Source: Berghia stephanieae
Taxonomy: Eukaryota > Mollusca > Gastropoda > Nudibranchia > Aeolidiidae
Assembly (NCBI GenBank): GCA_034508935.3
Contig: CM067446.1
Location: 16,827,481-16,891,480, forward strand
Length of the DNA stretch: 64,000 bases
Reading direction: 5' to 3'
A program made the position numbers and the translations under genes. Shown in pieces: positions 51,177 to 64,000 of this stretch. Each line of letters opens with the position of its first letter. Position 1 is the first letter of the stretch. A model generated the notes under the pieces. That model ran no database searches and had not been told where the DNA came from. It saw nothing but the letters and a program-made list of their open reading frames with translations.

Positions 51177-51612
51177 AGGGTATCGATATATACGTTGGTA
51201 GTAGAGTGCTTTCCTCTTATTATACGGAATCATGCGCTTGTGCCCAGCAGGTGTGTCTTTTGCGCCCTCAACCCTCTACCACCCAAAGTCTTTTAGCACC
51301 TTAAGGTTTATGACACATGACTGTATCCTGATTTCTGTGTTACTGATTGAACTGCTACCCTTTAGATAGGACGCTAGTCTAAAATAAAGTACTTTCCGCC
51401 ACATACACCCTAAAGACCTAGCCACCTGATTATTTATGATTAACATCCCTTTGCTTGAGAGGCGAGTATTGTACGAATTGGGGTATTGCAAATCTCACCA
51501 AAACCAAAACTGAAATCTCTTTATTTGCTTCTTTTCTCGTCTTAAATTTACACAGCTCTTCCCGATTAAAAACATCAAAAACATACCAAAAAAAAAATAC
51601 AAACAAGTAGTA
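51000..51612 (+). mobile_element. A-tailed retroposon (family Y), fullest copy
   Basis: The body contains 'ccactgtaaatcgtctcttt', 'atcatgcgcttgtgcccagc' and 'ctcaccaaaaccaaaactga', then an A-rich tail 'cataccaaaaaaaaaataca'. The middle resembles minus-strand family X ('cttgtaaatcatctctctgt', 'gcttgtgtct'), suggesting a distant common origin. A reverse copy lies in R1 copy 1 (about 16370-16930) and a shortened one at 41700-42080. Confidence 0.65.
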
Positions 51613-52150
51613 GTAGAGAGGTGGGCCTTTGGCCTACCAACCTCCGCTGCACGTCCAACTCGCCTTGAGCATGCATTCACGTAAAATATAAAGATTTTTT
51701 TTTTAAACCTACCTCTGTTTCAAAAACTAGCATCTTTCAACTTTCTAAGAAACATTTTGATTTTTCAGAACTTTAGTTCGTTAAAAAATACCGGCCAATC
51801 TGACCCGTTGAGTCGAATGAAAACGAAATTTTGTTGTTTACACGGTTCAAAGGAAATGCCGTAAATAAGCTTTCATGGACTTCCTGTGTTGTTTTTACAG
51901 TGTCACGTGACCGTTTTGAGAAATTTGTCGTCTGCTACAAATAATTAGATCGGTAGGGGGTAGATATTTTCGTTGGAGCAGAGAAAAAGTGAGTATTATT
52001 TCTTGGACTTGTAGAGAGGCCTAGGGTCCACCAGCAGTCAAGTTTATTGAATAAAAGAAAAAAAGGCCTTTTTACTGCACTAATGCACCAAATTGCATAC
52101 CTATCTATGGACACTTTGTTCCGTATCTTTTTCCCAATAAACTTTTTTAA
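51613..52150. other. Moderately AT-rich DNA, no gene recognised
   Basis: No family match. The 'gaggtgggcctttggcctac' stretch is somewhat GC-rich but not coding. Confidence 0.45.
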
Positions 52151-52160
52151 AAACCTGGGG

Positions 52161-52563
52161 CCAGGGTTGCTAGTTTGGCCTCCTGGTGGCCAAATTTGAG
52201 AAATTTGGCCTTTTCCCAAGCCATTTGGCCTCCCAAAATTTGGTTTGGCCACTTGGCCTCCTGTAACCAACTTTTTGGCTTCCTCTGACTTTCCCCGTTA
52301 TATCGTTTTACTCTGGTACCGGTAAAACTTATTTTATTTGGCAAACTAAATATCTAAATGCAACACGTGCTAACGCCACAGATTGCATTTGCTAATGCTT
52401 CTATATATACGAATTTTCCTTATCCTATCTAAATTGTTTAACAAATCTAAAGAGTTTTTGCGAGGCTAAGGTGGGTTTGGTGGTATTTGGGCTCCTGCCG
52501 AGGAATCTGGCCTCTTGCTATAGCTAGTTTGGTCTCTTACTCAAAAATGATCTGGCAACCCTG
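52161..52563. mobile_element. hAT-like short element (MITE candidate)
   Basis: The ends are inverted: 'cagggttgctagtttggcct' on the left and '...gatctggcaaccctg' on the right. The interior is rich in 'tttggcctcc' words. CAGGGTTGCCA-type ends are typical of hAT elements. A convincing 8-base target duplication was not found. Confidence 0.5.
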
Positions 52564-52569
52564 CCGGGC

Positions 52570-53390
52570 TAGGCGGTACCTTGATAACAGAAACGATACC
52601 CACACGATTTCGCGAGGAATTAATCATGAAAACAATTAGGATATAATTTCAACACAACTTTTGAAATTCATCAAGGATTGTCCATTACCGAATGTTTTTT
52701 GATAGAAAACAAATGCATCTTCAAATCTAAACTGCTTTTGACGGTAAGCGGTAAGTTTTTTATTTATTTTTCGGTCCAAACGAATGATTTATCCTGGTAT
52801 AGAAGCTAAGTATTGGTAACACCGGCCCACCTCTCTAGTATCAGTCTTGACAACTGCCCCGAAATATGAATGCTATGTCTGTGACAAAAAAAGTACCTCT
52901 TTACCCGTCCCCAATTCACACGGTCACACGATAGCTGTGACACAATAATACCATTGCTCAATCATTAATTCCAAAATTATTTATTACAAAACTGAAATTT
53001 CCCATCCCACACACAATCTACTTCTACTTCCTGATCATTTGTTGTCCACACAACTACAACTCCGTTCTTTTAATTCAATATTATAGCAGCTCGATAATGA
53101 TAATTAACGTCCGAGAAAATTAATATTAATAATGAAATCCAAAACCTTGTTTGTCAGGGCTGGTATCTCGGTGGGTGTTGTTAAAGTAGATATGTTGAGC
53201 AACAATAGTTTTAGTAGGTCAACGACAATAGTGATGTTGAAATAGCAGTCAGTCTGGGAAAAGCCCAGCCAAGCACGGGACGAGCCAAGAGCAAATTACT
53301 TTATAAAAATGCCTCAATATTGATATTACGCATCTATAAGCCTTTATTAAAGCAACGTAAATTCATCTGCTTACCAATATCTAATTTGCA
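52570..53390. other. AT-rich DNA, no gene recognised
   Basis: No feature is supported. Confidence 0.45.
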
Positions 53391-53399
53391 AAGTTGTAA

Positions 53400-54670
<1,271 letters not shown>

Positions 54671-54888
54671 TCTCTCTATCGATGTTCAAATATCCATAAG
54701 TCAATGACTTCCTTTAAGTATTAGTATTAGTCGTGTCATTAGAGAGGTTGCGCGAACGGGGACGATTAGAGACTAGACGACGATTGGGATTGTTTGGAAG
54801 CTTTAACTCTGCCCACTTGTCATTATCGAAATGCTATCATCATCTACATCTAAGCCAGAATAGAAAGAGAGGGCCATGACATAATACT

Positions 54889-55146
54889 TTATGGAGACTT
54901 TTCATCATAAAAGTTCTGTCCACTGACAGGTGGGTGGGTATCGCTTTCCAGACATGATGTCCTTATAATATGAGATCCTGATATTTTTGACCAATCAACG
55001 ATTGCTCTTTTGATAGCTCGCTTGTCAATATGTGTCAGCTCAGCCCTTGATCTATGTACATGCATCACAGGCGGTATATGTTGTTTGACCAGGGACGGCT
55101 GGTAATATTGGGCAGGGTGGGCAAATACCAGCCTGTTTTTTTTCAA
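54889..55146 (-). CDS. Hypothetical 85-codon frame
   Basis: An open minus-strand frame with balanced composition (contains ELTHIDKRAIKRAIVDWSKI). No domain was recognised. It may be a piece of an old transposon or an exon, or chance. It lies upstream of the LITAF gene on the same strand. Confidence 0.2.
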   Translation of the reverse strand: MKKNRLVFAHPAQYYQPSLVKQHIPPVMHVHRSRAELTHIDKRAIKRAIVDWSKISGSHIIRTSCLESDTHPPVSGQNFYDEKSP

Positions 55147-55149
55147 GTT

Positions 55150-56005
55150 ATAAGCTGTATTACCAGGTCCGAAATAATCTAATTTAAATTAGATAATTTT
55201 AAAAGTTAGTACTTAAACTTGATACTTCGTACTGAAATCAATTTGTATGTATTTTTGATAGATTGCGAATCACCATGCACCCCGTAATGCATAAACCAGG
55301 ATACGCTCCTGTTCTTTTTTATCACCCCCCCCCCCCCCCTTTCCCAACCACTCCACTCCGCCCACATCGTCATCTCATCGTCACGTCGCCTGACGGTGAT
55401 TTTGCTGTCTGGCCTCTCTAGTTCTAGGTCGGGCTAATTCAAATGAGCCCACCTTATAAACCAGTGAGCACTAAATAGAGATTTTGGCAAACGAACTTTT
55501 TTTTATTTATTGCCTTACTTGTGCTGGTACCATTGATGTAATAACATTGGGAAGGTTCCAGTATTGAATTAAATGTATCAATTTACTAATATTATATCAA
55601 GTTAGTATTAACTTGTGTTGTTTTAATATATTTGTTTATCCATTTAAATTATCTCTTTTTTTCTCGTTTTCTTAGTGCTTCTCAAAATTCATTTATTTAA
55701 ATTGTTGTCTTATTTGTTTGTTTGTTTTGTTTTTTTTTGTTTTGTTTTTTTTTTAAACAAATTAATTTGTTCCTTTTTAAAAAAACATTCTTAAAGTAAT
55801 TACCGCTGTATTTTTATTGCCAGACTAAATATTTTTGCAAAACAATGTATTTTCTATTGCATTCCCTCTAATAAAACACTTTTATTCAGAAGTCACGACT
55901 AAATAAATATATAAAATACAACCCCCACCATTTTGGTTTACTCAAAAATTGAATTAGTATACGAGAAATACTCTTCTGAGAAAGGAGAGAGTTGAATTCT
56001 AAGTT
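55150..56005. other. T-rich DNA with a C run (55325-55339)
   Basis: No gene was recognised. Confidence 0.5.
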
Positions 56006-56009
56006 ATAG

Positions 56010-59000
56010 AGGAAATAACTGGGTACAGCTGGGGCGACCATCCCCAACCCAGCGCGTCCACAGGTGGCGGATCGTGGAACGGCCTACAGATCCTGATCTA
56101 TAGGTTAGCTGTAAAGCCGCGGACCAACTGGCGATAGTCGTGGAGAGTGAGGTTGGGTAGTCTGGCAGCACAGCTACACATACAAAATGCCTCATATACT
56201 CTATGAAGGGACTATCAAGGTGAATGGGAGGCGCCTTAAAACCTGCCAAATGCTCCCACTGCCTTGTGGGTTATGACCGGGAGGTCAAAAGGCTATGGAG
56301 TAAACCAGATAAAAATCCGTCAGAAGGCAACGGGAAACCACTGACGTATCATCCCAAGATCGTCATGATGTCCGTCCAAGCGAATCTAGTCAACGACGTC
56401 AATGGATGTTTTTCGAGCAACTCGATTACAGCCTCGTCCGGTAGAGATAGTCATGCAGGTGAACAGGTGACTCTCGACCGTCATCCAGCTACTGTGCACC
56501 ACCAAACATTACGAACAGCAACATGGAATGTAAGAAGTCTGTACCAGAAAGGAAAATTAGCAAATGTAGTTATGGAAATGAAGAGATTGAATATCAATGT
56601 TTTAGGATTATCAGAAGTTAGATGGAAAGGAGCAGGAGAACTTAATTATGATGACTGTAAAATTATATACTCAGGAGGAGGAGAACACCAAAGGGGAGTT
56701 GGAATTATACTAGATAATAAAACGGCGCGAGCAGTCAAAGGATTCTGGCCCATATCAGACAGAGTAATGGCAATCAAACTACAAGCAAAACCTTTTGATT
56801 TTGATATTTTACAAATATACGCCCCAACCACCAGTCACGATGATGAAGAAGTGGAAAATTTCTATCAACAAATAGATAAAGCAATGCATCAGTTTAAGTC
56901 TTCAGACATAAAACTCATCATGGGCGATTTTAATGCCAAGGTGGGCCGAGAAAGAATAGAAGATATTGTGGGCCCACATGGTCTGGGAGACAAAAATGAC
57001 AGAGGTGATCGTCTTATTCAATGGTGCCGTCAACATGATCTGACAATCACAAATACTTGGTCAACAAACCACAATAGAAGGAAGTGGACATGGAAAAGTC
57101 CTGGAGATGGAGTGAGAAACCAAATAGATTACATAGTCATCAGCAAACGTTTCCGAAACTCGGTTTTGTATGCCAAATCTATGCCGGGGGCTGACTGTAA
57201 CAGCGATCATATACCTGTGCTATGCCCCATACGAGTTAAATTGAAAATCTGCAAAAGAGCAAAGGCTAAACCTAAATACCAACTAGACATTCTCCGGGAG
57301 GAACAGAAGATACAAGAAAAATTTGAACTATCAGTAAGAAACAAGTTTGAAGTGCTTGGAGAACTAACAGATATAGAAGAGAAATATGAGCAGTTTAAAG
57401 ACAGTGTTGCTGCATCATTAGAAGAAAATGTTCCAACCACACTTAAGTTGCAGAAGAAGAAATGGATTACTCCAGAGATATTAGAATTAATGAATGAGAG
57501 AAGAAAGGCCAAAAATCAGGAAGAAAAATACAAGACTCTGAACAGGCAGATAAAAAGAAAATGCAACGAAGCTAAAGAAGACTGGATAAATGAACAATGT
57601 CACTATATAATGTCCTGCAAAGAAAAAAATGGCAAATTCTTCCATCAGAAAATCAAAGAAGTGACAAACAAAACTAAATCAGGTGCTAAAAGTGGATGCA
57701 TCAAAGACAAGCGTGGAAACACCATCATGGACAAAGACTGCATTCTAAACAGATGGTCAGAATATATTGAAGAACTTTTTTTTGATAATCGAGGAGAAAT
57801 GCCTATGATAAAAGAACTGGAAGGGCCTTCTATAATGAAAGATGAAGTTAGGAACGTCATGAAAAGCATGAAAAATGGAAAAGCTGCAGGACCTGATGCC
57901 ATAACAATTGAAGCCTTGACTGGCCTGGGTGAATGGGGGATTGAATTCATCACAAACCTTCTAAATCAAGTGTATGACACAGGAAAAATGCCAACTGATA
58001 TGAAACGATCCATTTTTATAGCACTACCAAAAAAGCCAGGGGCAGTTGATTGTGAACAACACAGAACTATTAGCCTAATGAGCCACCTCACAAAAATTCT
58101 TTTGAAGATAATTTTACTAAGAATAAGAAATAAAATACGACCTGAAATTGGGGAGATGCAATTTGGTTTTGTTGAGGACAAGGGTACCAGAAATGGAATA
58201 TTCACATTATCAATGCTGATGGAAAGATGTATTGAAGTAAATAAAGATCTGTATATGTGTTTCATCGACTATTCAAAAGCCTTTGATAAAGTACAACACG
58301 AAAAACTCTTCAAAATTCTATCATCCTTGGACATTGATGGTAAAGATTTAAGAATATTACGGAATTTGTACTGGGAACAAGAAGCAGCAATGCGTGTTGA
58401 CAACGAACTAAGCAGTTTTACACCTATTAGAAGAGGAGTTAGGCAGGGGTGTGTTTTGTCTCCAGATTTATTCAACCTCTATAGTGAAATGATATTAAGA
58501 GATATCGAACATAAGAAGGGGGTGTGTATTGGAGGAAAGAATGTAACAAATCTGAGGTATGCAGATGATACGGTTCTACTGGCAGAATCTGAACATGAAC
58601 TACAAGAATTACTGGATGTTGTAGTCAGGAGTAGTGAAAATATGGGACTGGAACTGAATATATCTAAAACAGAATGTATGACGGTATCTAAAAATAATAA
58701 CCCACCAGCCTGTGTAATAACAAGCAGAGGACAAACAATACAACAAGTTGAATGTTTCAAATATTTAGGCTTCAATGTAACATCCAATGGAAAATCAGAT
58801 TGTGAAATAAAGAAAAGAATAGGTATGGCGAAGAATGCATTCAACCAGCTGCATACAATTATGAAAAACAGGAATATTAGCATGAAAACAAAAATCAAAG
58901 TCCTGGATTGCTATGTACTGTCTGTGCTGCTATATGGTTGTGAGAGCTGGACCATAAACAAGACCATGGTTAAAAGACTGGAGGCAGTGGAAATGTGGTT

Positions 59001-59605
59001 TTACAGAAGAATAATGAGGGTGTCATGGATGGAAAGGAAAAGAAATGAAGAAATTTTAGAAATGGCAAACAGAAAAAGATCACTGATAACAAAAATCATC
59101 AAACGCCAAATGGAATTTTTAGGACACATTATCCGCCACCCTGGTTTGGAAATACTCGCCTTGACTGGAAAGATGAATGGAAAAAGAATAAGAGGAAGAC
59201 AAAGAATAACGTATTTGAAAGGGATAAGAACTTGGACAGATGAAGCTGAGAAAGGTGGCGCTGCTTTAATAGAATTGGCAAGAGATAGATCAGCTTGGCG
59301 GAAGATGACCTCCGACGTCTGCTTCAGATATGGAACTACATGAGATGAGAGGAAATAAAGACGTTTAAAGGAAGGGTGGGCAGATTCCGTACTTGCCCGT
59401 CCTGAAGCTAATACATACATAATAGTTCGCGATGAAGAATCGGGAAGCTAGGGGTTGGTTGGGTAAGGAGTAAAGATAACACGGTCGTTATTGTTATAGT
59501 CTAACGAATGCATGAGGAGAGATTGGTAGCATTATTTAATTTGTCTTAATTGTATTGTATGAATTATTGGCGAAAGCCTAAGATTAAGTAAACTTTGTTT
59601 TTAAT
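56010..59605 (+). mobile_element. RTE-type LINE with one uninterrupted 1039-codon ORF
   Basis: The ORF runs 56224-59343. Endonuclease motifs: TWNVRSL (100-106), E131, YAPTT (199-203), MGDFNAKVG (233-241), QIDYIV (300-305) and SDHIPV (327-332). RT motifs: NGKAAGPD (about 552), RSIFIALPKK (about 596), FIDYSKAFD (about 680), RRGVRQGCVLSP (about 738) and RYADDTVLLAES (about 778). A C-terminal LLYGCESWTINK and GHIIRHPG region follows. There is no ORF1 or RNase H, which fits the RTE clade. GC-richer sequence from about 56010 is probably the 5' UTR. The short 3' UTR ends near 59605 with 'tggcgaaagcctaagattaa' and 'gtaaactttg'. The RT motifs and frame are whole, so the copy looks recently active. An N-terminal zinc-like C-x2-C is at residues 10-13. 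Confidence 0.92.
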
Positions 59606-59779
59606 TTGTCTTTTTTTGACTATGGAACTGATACTTGTCATAGCAGACCTGCCTACTTGAAATAGGAAAATAAAAATCGTAGTTTTCAGGGTTAATAAAA
59701 TGGTAGATATTTTAACTATCCTTTAAAAAAATCACCGGAATTTTCGTCTATTAAGGTATCAAATTTTTAAAAAACGAGA

Positions 59780-60037
<258 letters not shown>

Positions 60038-60149
60038 GTACGTATTGGTGGTATTACGATTGTTGTATTTTTTGTGGTTATTAATGGTAACAATTTATTG
60101 TTTGGTTCTATTTACCATTTTTTTCCACTTTCATGTATGTTGTCATCAA

Positions 60150-60205
60150 AGTGTATGATTTAATGGCGAAAGCCTAAGATTGAATAAACTTTGTAATATC
60201 GTACG
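60150..60205 (+). mobile_element. Second RTE 3' end fragment
   Basis: 'tggcgaaagcctaagattga' then 'ataaactttg' closely repeats the 3' end of the RTE element at 59567-59600. It is either a 5'-truncated extra insertion or a duplicated tail separated by the ATT array. Confidence 0.7.
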
Positions 60206-60209
60206 GTAA

Positions 60210-60500
60210 TCATCATTGTCGACGACATCGTCGTTGCCATCATTATCATCATCATTAACAACAACAACAACAACATTAACAACAAATACTACAATAGCAA
60301 TAAAAACAATATCAACATCATCATATAATTTTCGTCATCGTCTCCACAACTATCATTCTAACCAACAGCACCACCAAAACCACTACCATAATTACATCCT
60401 CCCTCACCGTCTCCTCTTCCTCCTCCTCCTCCTCCACCACCACCACCATCGCTACCATTATTCCAACTGCTACCACCACCGGCACAATCATTCTAACCAC
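60210..60500. repeat. CAT/CAA/CCT triplet-rich array
   Basis: Degenerate trinucleotide repeats similar in style to 21440-23085. Confidence 0.85.
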
Positions 60501-60857
60501 CAAGAGAGCAGTAAAAATGATGCAATTTGAGCTCTGAATGAAACTCGAGTCATATCGCGGTTGTTGCTTCTCGATGAAAAATTTAAAGTTACTACGTACT
60601 TCTGAAAATGTAACAGAAATATCAATCTCGCCGTTGAGGGATTAAAGCATCTCTTTAATTTTTCGAGTGAACGAAATGGACTTGTATTGTCAAGGTGTTG
60701 TCGCATTTTGTCTCGTCGCTTTATTTTTTTTGTTGTATTCTCTTTCGTGATTCCTTTTTGATTACGTTTGGAATAATTAAAATCTACTGGTATTGTCCTT
60801 TCATTGTGAATGTGATTATTTGTGGTTGAAATATTTTATTTTTTTAAAGTTGAAATA
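60501..60857. other. AT-rich DNA, no feature seen
   Basis: Nothing was recognised. Confidence 0.5.
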
Positions 60858-61089
<232 letters not shown>

Positions 61090-61689
61090 CCGAATCATCT
61101 TTGCCCCACCACTATAAATAGGCTAGAACCGCCACTGTGTTTGACTTCAAAAACCACGGTTGACCGAAAACGATGAATGGTTATGTAATACTGAAAGCCC
61201 TACTGTGGCTTGGAGAACGAGGTCTTGTATGTAGGTATAGTATCGTCACTATCTCAACGATCATGAATTCCTAAGTAAGGCTGGACCCACAATCAAAAAA
61301 CGAAATCTGTATTTTAAACTCTTGAATCAAACGAGGTACATCAGCGCGTTCGTCTCATTGAGAAATGAAAAATGATATATAGGTAAATCAAGAACATAGA
61401 CCAGAAAATAAGGAAATTATCATAAAATTATAACATTTGAGAAAGCTATTTTCAAAATCAAATTTATTAGAAAAAAAAAGTTATTTTTAGACCGATTTTT
61501 ATGAGATAAAGACAAATTTTCTCAATTTTTCAAGCTGATTCCAACAATGAGGTTTTCAAATTTATCCCAATTAGATTATTTGTCATTATTTTTTTAAATG
61601 CCTAATTGACTGCTCAGTAAATGACTGCGTGATCCTTGACGGCTAGCGGGTAGATGTTAAATTTTGCGTATCCCTTTCCCACGCAGACG

Positions 61690-61726
<37 letters not shown>

Positions 61727-61950
61727 TGAACACACAATGTATGTCTTTCACTTCTGGCCAAAGTTGCCAAAATTACAACTTAGACTCGAATGATAACAGC
61801 GAGTGATTAAACTTCAGTTTTAAAGGTCTAATTAATAAATCATAATAATGATCATTCTTGATATATTAGAGCATTAAAATATTTAATTCGCATACTGTAA
61901 ATCGTCTTTTTCCACCGTGTCGAACGAAAAGATGCTAGACGACGATAACA
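61090..61950. other. AT-rich DNA with (AC)n at 61694-61723
   Basis: No gene was recognised. Confidence 0.55.
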
Positions 61951-61974
61951 TTATGATATAAAATAATAAATAAT

Positions 61975-63922
61975 ATTAATACACATTTATACAGAGCTCA
62001 TTCTCGTGTAAAACACAAGCTCTGGGTACTTTACAATATAAATTATCAAATTTGAAAAAAAACAAAAAAGAATATACAATGCAATGAATCAAGGATTCAT
62101 AGCGTCAGTAAAAGCAAATGCAGTAAAGATGTGTCTTGAGATTCTTTTTAAAGGCAGGTAAAGGCTTGCACTCCCTCAGACCACGTGGTCGTTCATTCCA
62201 AATCTTGGGGCCGAAACAAGCAAACGAACTATCACCAAATTTTGTTCTTGATCTTTTTTTCCCGAAATTTTCGTTTGGTATTTACATGATCTTAATATGT
62301 AATTTTCAAATTTACACATGACCACGTGATCTGTGAGATAGACCGGCGCTATACCAGTCAAGCACTTATAAACAAGACACGCTGTTTTGTAATATGTGCG
62401 CTTTTCAATGGGCAACCACCTGAGAGAGGCCAACAAAGGGGTTGCATGATCAAATTTTCGTTTGCCAAAAACTAATCTTGCTGCACTGTTTTGCAGTAGT
62501 TTTAATTGTTTTATAGAAGCCTGAGGCAAGTTGACAAGCAGGCAGTTACAATAATCTAATTTCGAAAAAATCAGGGAGATAACCAATGTTTTACATGTTC
62601 CAATTGTAATATACTGACGGATCGAACTGATTGTCTTCAATTGAAAGTCTAAAGATTTACAGAGAGCATAAATGTGAACTGACATTCTCATTTCTGAATC
62701 AAAATAGACACCCACATTTTTTACAGTCTTTGAAACTTTTATCTTTTCATCCCCTATCAACACATCAAGAACAGAATTCACCTTCAACTGCCCTCTATTT
62801 CCCACAATCACCACTTCTGTTTTTGTCTCATTCATTTTCAGCTTGTTTGCATCCATCGACTCTTTTACATCCGTCACACATTTTTCCTCACGTTTCACAA
62901 CATTTTCGAGATTTTTAGTGTTATCAGCAGCATAAAGTTGCGTATCATCTGCATAGAGATGATAGCGCAGCCCATGACCAGTGATGACTTAAGATAATGG
63001 AGAAGTATACAAAACAAAAAGAATTGGACTCAAAGCAGAGCCTTGGGAACACCAAAAGACAATGTATGTTGAATGTTGACGAGAAAGTTTATCTGAGATC
63101 ATAAATGTTGCTTTCTGCCATATAAATTAGATTCAAACCACTGCAAGACAGTCCCAGACAAGTCAAAAGTTATATTAAGTCCTTTAATGAGAATGTCGTG
63201 ATCAATAGTATCAAAAACCGCCGAAAGGTCAAAATGTCAAAAGAGAAACAAAACCTTTTATCTAAAACGTCAAGCAAATCACACGCAACACAACACAGAG
63301 CAGTTTCTGTGCTGTGGTAAAAACGATAAGCTGACTGAAATTTTTCACATAGATTGTTTTCTTGGAGATGTTGTGAAAGGCGTCTGAGTACAACTTTTTC
63401 AAGGATTTTAGAAAGCAATGGCAGATTTGAGACGGGACGGTAATTACTAAGGTCATTTACATATCGAGGTTTATGAGAGGCTTCACAATTGCATGTTTAT
63501 AGTTATCTGGGACTTGTCCTGAGATAAGTGACTGATTTATAATATGAGTTATGCAGGGTATAAATTCAGGAAGACATAATTTCAAAATATTAGTTGGTGA
63601 AGGATCTAAATCACATGACTTCGAGGGAGATGAACAAATTATTTTAGAAATTTCTTCTTCAGTTGTTTCCTTAAAACAGGAGAGTCCCTGTGAACCCGAA
63701 AAAGGGTGGAAATTTACATCTTCATTTTGCAAGAGGTCCAAATTGTTCCGAATTCTCGATATTTTTCCCGAAAAGAAATTTGCAAATGCATCCGGATGTT
63801 TTTCTACCGGAATATTAGTGGGTACGCGCGTGCCCTTTTCTTCCTCTAAAAGTTCCTTTGAAACAGAGAAAAATTCCTGAGATATAATAGACAGACGAGG
63901 GTGGATGTCGGGTATTTTTCGC
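61975..63922 (-). mobile_element. CR1-like LINE, 5'-truncated and broken
   Basis: Reading the minus strand, the first frame (about 63922-63457) covers the RT entry: FSGKISRIRNNLD, then CDLDPSPTNILKLCLPEFIP and HIINQSLISGQVPDNYKHAI. After a shift come LSKILEKVVLRRLSQHL and STETAL (about 63418-63250). A broken VPQG-type motif lies near 63040, then LYADDTQLYAADN (about 62960-62920). The last frame (62898-62176) ends with SKLDYCNCLLVNLPQASIKQ and the CR1-typical AARLVF...HATPLLASLRWLPI. At least three frameshifts separate these blocks. The 3' end near 61975 ('gctctgtataaatgtgtatt', then AT-rich tail) is family-like. The 5' edge near 63922 abuts R1-type sequence, indicating truncation. Confidence 0.85.
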
Positions 63923-64000
63923 TGCTGTAAAGTTTTAAAACGGCATTTTTCTACTTTTAATGTCAATCTTTATTTTTAAAGTGGTATAAGAATAAGCTGA
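63922..64000 (+). repeat. R1 repeat fragment running off the window
   Basis: 'aaagttttaaaacggcattt' through 'gtggtataagaataagctga' matches 46899-46985 of R1 copy 2. Confidence 0.75.

Overview
This is an animal nuclear sequence. It has spliced genes with GT-AG introns, long AT-rich introns, very dense microsatellites, several kinds of LINE, tRNA-derived SINEs, Penelope-like relics and cut-and-paste transposon remnants. The gene families present (an astakine/prokineticin-type ten-cysteine cluster and a small LITAF-domain protein) and the repeat mix fit a lophotrochozoan invertebrate, most likely a mollusc. That assignment is inferred from gene and repeat style, not from a marker gene.

Left part (about 4-27.5 kb): a cluster of small secreted proteins with the prokineticin/astakine ten-cysteine pattern. 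Three complete genes can be assembled by hand, each with three coding exons: gene 1 on the plus strand (4090-9619, 125 aa), gene 2 on the minus strand (13036-18995, 145 aa) and gene 3 on the minus strand (24130-27333, 121 aa). All three share intron phases (0, then 2), the position of the introns relative to the cysteines, and the spacing C-X5-C-X4-CC ... C-X9-C ... C-X-C-X5-C ... C. A fourth, apparently decayed copy of exon 2 lies at about 20564-20720 on the minus strand. No continuous reading frame spans any of these genes; they appear only after splicing.

Middle (26.4-40.6 kb): no host gene recognised. It holds nine copies (one 5'-truncated, one nested in another) of a roughly 520 bp A-tailed retroposon with target-site duplications, Penelope-like fragments and several short tandem duplications.

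Right-middle (40.7-49.3 kb, minus strand): a LITAF-domain gene with three coding exons (165 aa), with an N-terminal PPxY/proline-tyrosine-rich region and the split zinc-binding/membrane-inserting C-terminal domain. Its last intron (6.8 kb) has captured an uninterrupted 997-codon LINE with 12 bp target duplications and a short piggyBac-type element. A related piggyBac-type element sits just upstream of the gene inside a duplicated segment, where the second copy of the segment preserves the empty TTAA site.

Right end (49.5-64 kb): segmental duplications, a hAT-like short element, an uninterrupted 1039-codon RTE-type LINE (56.2-59.3 kb), large ATT and AT arrays, and a 5'-truncated CR1-like LINE on the minus strand reaching 63.9 kb. 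Intergenic and intronic DNA is otherwise simple repeats and unclassified AT-rich sequence.
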